A stretch of DNA of 64,000 bases, from contig NZ_JABBPG010000013.1 of the NCBI RefSeq assembly GCF_013140855.1, forward strand, positions 1 to 64,000, in the 5' to 3' direction. This document shows, piece after piece, positions 61,366-64,000 of the stretch. The DNA is from Pseudoalteromonas caenipelagi. GTDB lineage: Bacteria > Pseudomonadota > Gammaproteobacteria > Enterobacterales > Alteromonadaceae. A program made the position numbers and the translations under genes. A model generated the notes under the pieces. The model had not been told where the DNA came from. It did no database searches and was given only the letters and a program-made list of their open reading frames with translations. Every line of letters begins with the position of its first letter. Within the stretch, counting starts at the first letter, position 1.

Positions 61366-61476
61366 GTGGAGCTAGTCGTAGACGTTGTAAACACATTGGG
61401 TAACTTTGATGTTCAGTTGTTTGAATCACACGCATTAGACCCTGTTTTTGTGATCCCAATAATTATTGTGGCTTGA
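61366..61476 (+). CDS. Candidate 36-residue peptide, possible modified-peptide precursor
   Basis: A short frame from GTG 61366 to TGA 61474-61476 encodes MELVVDVVNTLGNFDVQ, a polar middle (LFESHALDP) and a very hydrophobic end (VFVIPIIIVA). AAGGATGAG is 8-10 bases upstream, a strong ribosome binding site; an ATG at 61357 would start three codons earlier but overlaps that site. The polar-to-hydrophobic split around the Asp-Pro resembles a leader and core. It is 77 bases ahead of the two cupin-like genes on the same strand. Function is inferred from layout only; no homologue is recognised. Confidence 0.45.
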   Translation: MELVVDVVNTLGNFDVQLFESHALDPVFVIPIIIVA

Positions 61477-61553
61477 TGCATATTAGGAATGTGAGGCCTG
61501 AGATAAGGCTGAAAATGAGTTACATAAGGAAGTTAAATAGATAAGGAAGTCTT

Positions 61554-62282
61554 ATGAAAAGTTTTGACGAATTTAAAAATATTACCTCTGTTCATGACAT
61601 TATAGACATATTGCAATCCCATGCGGATTACACATTCTCACCAGATAAAAATCGCCTAGTGTTAAAAGACACACAGTCGCACAGGTTAGTACTGTATAAA
61701 GGTCCTAGTTGCTTTGGTGCAACGGTAAGTAATTCGGCCGCACATTCAGTGTGTTTATTGCAAGGCTCTTTGAGGATCAAAAGAGTACCTTTACAAGAAA
61801 AGCTCGTTAATGAAGGCACCTCGCAAATCTTTGTTGCCAACGCAGGTGTGACGATCACCAGCTTAGAGCAAGGTGAAGCGTTACAAATAGGCTATATGGA
61901 AGCCTTTGATTATCACGCATCAAGTGACGCTTGTTGGATGGCGTTATACGATAAGGAAGTTGCGCACTGCAAGAGTGTTAAACTGTGTGCAGTGACACTT
62001 GAGCCACTCATCACAACGCTTTTGTATCAAAATCACGCGCGTTTATTTAACTTTATCGAAATATTAGCCCGTTCTACATGTGAAAAGAGTTTTCAAGCTT
62101 TACTGGCACTGTCTAAAAGCCAAATTGATGAATTGGCGTGGCGTGCTATCGAAGGGCTCTATTTGCGAGATCCGTATAAAGCGGCTCAATTGGTGAGTGA
62201 GTATAAATCGTCACATTGCTGTGAGGTGGTGCGCAATCGTGCTGAATGTTTAATACCTTCGATAGATAAAATGGAGGCATAG
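61554..62282 (+). CDS. Unknown protein, cupin-like N-terminus and helical C-terminus
   Basis: 242 residues. Residues about 35-135 have a beta-rich pattern like a cupin barrel (SVCLLQGSLRIKRVPLQ, then AGVTITSLEQGEALQIGY). The last 90 residues are helical and HEAT-like (FNFIEILARSTCEKSFQALL, ELAWRAIEGLYLRDPYKA). No HxH metal motif is seen, so the barrel may bind rather than catalyse. AAGGAAG is at good spacing. The next gene starts 1 base after the stop, so they are coupled. No family name recognised. Confidence 0.75.
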   Translation: MKSFDEFKNITSVHDIIDILQSHADYTFSPDKNRLVLKDTQSHRLVLYKGPSCFGATVSNSAAHSVCLLQGSLRIKRVPLQEKLVNEGTSQIFVANAGVTITSLEQGEALQIGYMEAFDYHASSDACWMALYDKEVAHCKSVKLCAVTLEPLITTLLYQNHARLFNFIEILARSTCEKSFQALLALSKSQIDELAWRAIEGLYLRDPYKAAQLVSEYKSSHCCEVVRNRAECLIPSIDKMEA

Positions 62283-62283
62283 C

Positions 62284-62985
62284 ATGACGTACTCATTTAA
62301 TTTTTGCAGCAAAAGTGCAATTTCGCTGGCGACTTTTGTAGAGCGTATAAAGTCTCATTACACAGGCCCCGATTGTTTGGATAGAAAACATGTGAATTTT
62401 TTTGCTTTGCAGCTTCAGCTATTGGCGAACAACAAATACTTTTTAACGGATTTAGTCTGTGACAATGTGCTTAAGGAGACATTAAAAATAGAGTCGGGTA
62501 ACACATATGCCAATGACTCTTGGGTTATCTACATCAACAAGTCCCCTTTTTTTCAAGTGAGGGTATGTTTTTGGCACTCTGACGGTGAGAAACAGTGCCA
62601 AAATGATAAGTTGAACGTTTACCGTTGTTTGCATGACCATAACTTTGCGTTTTTAACGACTAACTACTTTGGTCCAGGATATATCTCTCGATTATTTCAA
62701 TATGACTATAGCGATGAACTGGAAGAGGGGTGTGATAGTTGTTTGCAATCTCTTGGTTCACATCAGTTAAGTTCTGGAGAGGTTATATATTATGAACCTT
62801 CAAAAGATGCGCATCTACAAGTCCCTCCTAAAGCCTTTAGCATTTCATTAAATTTGATGTTTGAAACCAACGGTAATAAGCAGTTTGTTTTTGATATTGA
62901 AACCGGGCGTATAGTACACACTGTCATCAGTAGCGATGCCATTGCTAAGCAGTTTATTAAGGAGTTAGTAGATGACGCGGTATAG
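62284..62985 (+). CDS. Unknown cupin-like metalloprotein, HxH...H pattern
   Basis: 233 residues. C-terminal half looks like a cupin: H117-x-H119 in CLHDHNFAFLTTNYFGPGY and H177 in EPSKDAHLQVPP could form a three-histidine metal site; YYEPSKDAHLQ and SISLNLMF complete the barrel. The N-terminal ~80 residues are helical. Such centres are found in dioxygenases and hydroxylases. It is coupled to the preceding gene with a one-base gap. No specific family is assigned; oxidative action on the small peptide is a hypothesis. Confidence 0.75.
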   Translation: MTYSFNFCSKSAISLATFVERIKSHYTGPDCLDRKHVNFFALQLQLLANNKYFLTDLVCDNVLKETLKIESGNTYANDSWVIYINKSPFFQVRVCFWHSDGEKQCQNDKLNVYRCLHDHNFAFLTTNYFGPGYISRLFQYDYSDELEEGCDSCLQSLGSHQLSSGEVIYYEPSKDAHLQVPPKAFSISLNLMFETNGNKQFVFDIETGRIVHTVISSDAIAKQFIKELVDDAV

Positions 62986-62991
62986 GCACGG

Positions 62992-63017
62992 CAGGCTGGA
63001 GATAACAGCCTGTTTCC
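62992..63017 (+). terminator. Hairpin after the cupin pair
   Basis: Stem CAGGCT / AGCCTG, nine-base loop, short TTTCC tail; a weak terminator at best. Confidence 0.4.
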
Positions 63018-63041
63018 GTACGACAACGTTATCCTGAGTTT

Positions 63042-63391
63042 ATGCAAAAGGCGTACTTTACCGTTGAACGCTTTACCTCTAAGGTTACGGATTAGGAGTT
63101 ACATTTAGTGAGGTCTCAGCCTTTAGATGAAACAACAAATGCAGCTGCGTTTATCTAAAAGAGCGCACACTGTACGATTTAATAATATTCAGCCATTATT
63201 CGAAAACGTTTATTCCCCGTCAGAAGGGCGAGTTGGGCATGCCTTACTACCTGATTATGGGCTGCTAAACTTAAGTGAATTCATGAGAGAACTGAGCTTT
63301 TTGGGGATGACGATTGGATTGCGTTTTGTAATGAACCTCAGTACGTTTATGACAAAGTACCTACTTGTGGTCGGAGCAAATAAATCAGCAG
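63042..63391 (+). pseudogene. Possible frameshifted small-gene remnant
   Basis: Protein-like stretches occur in different frames along this segment: MQKAYFTVERFTSKVTD at 63042 then a TAG at 63093, ELHLVRSQPLDETTN in the same frame after it, SKRAHTVRFNNIQPLFENV in the frame of the ATG at 63127, and DDDWIAFCNEPQYVYDKVP in a third frame reaching a stop at 63391. Together they look like one broken coding sequence with two frameshifts and a stop. An intact 89-codon frame (63127-63396) exists too but switches to a hydrophobic end. No family recognised. Confidence 0.3.
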
Positions 63392-63541
63392 AGTAAACAG
63401 GTAGTGCGTGGTAAATTATAAGCGGACTATCAGTGAGTGTTATACCAATTATTGCTAGAAGAGATATATAAAACACTATTAAAATTAATAAACTAGCTTA
63501 TGATTACGGGCCTAGATGTAAATGTGCTTAGTGGAGATGTT

Positions 63542-64000
63542 ATGTATAAACACCAATGGGTAAATGGACAAAAAATGGACCTCCCTGAGGGGAAAATAGT
63601 GTGCGTCGGTCGTAATTATGTTGAACATGCACAAGAACTAAATAACCCCATTCCTTGCGCCCCATTAATTTTCATGAAGCCGACTACCAGCTATCAAAGC
63701 TTTAGCGAAGAAATCACGCTAGATAAATCGCTCGGAGAGCACCACTATGAAGCGGAGCTTGCCTTACTAATTGGTGAAAAAGTAGATAAACATCATGCTT
63801 CACCACTTGAGGCAATAACTGGGGTTGGTTTGGCGCTCGACTTAACATTACGTGACATGCAATCAGAACTGAAGCAGCAAGGGCATCCATGGGAGCGAGC
63901 TAAAGCCTATGATGGTAGTTGTCCTATTACCCCTTTTGTTGCTATTAATACGCTTGCTGATTTACACACCTTAGAATTTCGATTTTGGCAGAACAAACAG
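63542..64000 (+). CDS. Fumarylacetoacetate hydrolase family protein (partial, 3' end outside window)
   Basis: 153 codons to the window edge with no stop. Signatures of the FAH fold: KIVCVGRNYVEHAQEL near the N-terminus, the metal-binding HHYEAELALLIGE, the GVGLALDLTLRDMQ segment and AKAYDGSCPITPFV. The N-terminal form resembles YcgM-type proteins, which act on acylpyruvates or oxaloacetate. An out-of-frame ATG at 63537 is ignored. The substrate cannot be fixed from this fragment. Confidence 0.93.
   Translation, partial: MYKHQWVNGQKMDLPEGKIVCVGRNYVEHAQELNNPIPCAPLIFMKPTTSYQSFSEEITLDKSLGEHHYEAELALLIGEKVDKHHASPLEAITGVGLALDLTLRDMQSELKQQGHPWERAKAYDGSCPITPFVAINTLADLHTLEFRFWQNKQ

Noticed and set aside
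61235..61459. 74-codon minus-strand frame opposite the candidate peptide
   Set aside because: No ribosome binding site and a composition like translated AT-rich spacer; the plus-strand short frame is better supported.

Overview
The window looks like chromosomal DNA of a marine gammaproteobacterium of the order Alteromonadales, most likely Pseudoalteromonas. This is inferred from moderately low GC, the housekeeping gene neighbourhoods (yheS-yheT-yheU with yheV, slyX next to fkpA, nudE-cysQ, rsd near hemE, cysJIH), initiator tRNAs in tandem, and several orphan periplasmic binding proteins. No phage, insertion sequence, CRISPR array, plasmid replication gene or rRNA was seen. It is mostly core genome with small accessory islands.

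Layout. 1-430: non-coding, with imperfect direct repeats and hairpins. 0.4-6.4 kb: orphan solute-binding protein; a run of DNA-3-methyladenine-glycosylase-like gene, selO and an ABC exporter; an OmpA-type porin. 6.4-13 kb: phosphopantetheinyl transferase, lipoprotein, S41 protease, two unknowns (one resembling DUF3103) and a secreted endonuclease I. 13.3-17.7 kb: cysJIH, assimilatory sulfate/sulfite reduction. 17.8-29.9 kb: DUF4124 protein, FAD oxidoreductase, second orphan binding protein, hotdog thioesterase, acnA, S4-domain protein, SDR, fatty acid cis/trans isomerase with its small partner gene, dimeric dUTPase, YrfG-type nucleotidase. 30-37.8 kb: nudE-cysQ, three near-identical initiator tRNA-Met genes, M19 dipeptidase, the yheU/yheT/TIGR02444/yheS block including a 46-residue DUF3149 gene, and yheV. 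37.8-46 kb: slyX, WD40 lipoprotein, fkpA, rsd, a possible small RNA, hemE, speE, small lipoprotein, speA. 46-54.6 kb: two YihG-type acyltransferases coupled to an MscS channel, chrA, third orphan binding protein, OmpA/glycine-zipper lipoprotein, and a large S41-protease/beta-lactamase-like fusion.

54.8-60.1 kb is a divergent cassette: rhodanese and DUF2892 genes on one strand, and on the other an ArsR-type regulator with two cysteines spaced as in the persulfide sensors BigR and SqrR, followed by an RND pump and its periplasmic adaptor. A perfect palindrome lies in the shared promoter region. This suggests a sulfide/persulfide-responsive detoxification and efflux unit. Next comes a nitroreductase-fold protein with the Glu/Tyr/Lys lid residues of iodotyrosine deiodinase.

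The best candidate for an undescribed system is at 61.3-63.0 kb: a very short gene for a hydrophobic 36-residue peptide with a strong ribosome binding site, followed by two tightly coupled genes, one cupin-like with a helical C-terminal part and one cupin-like with an HxH...H metal-site pattern. The arrangement resembles a peptide precursor with modifying enzymes, but that is inference. A possibly frameshifted small gene follows, and the window ends inside a fumarylacetoacetate hydrolase family gene.
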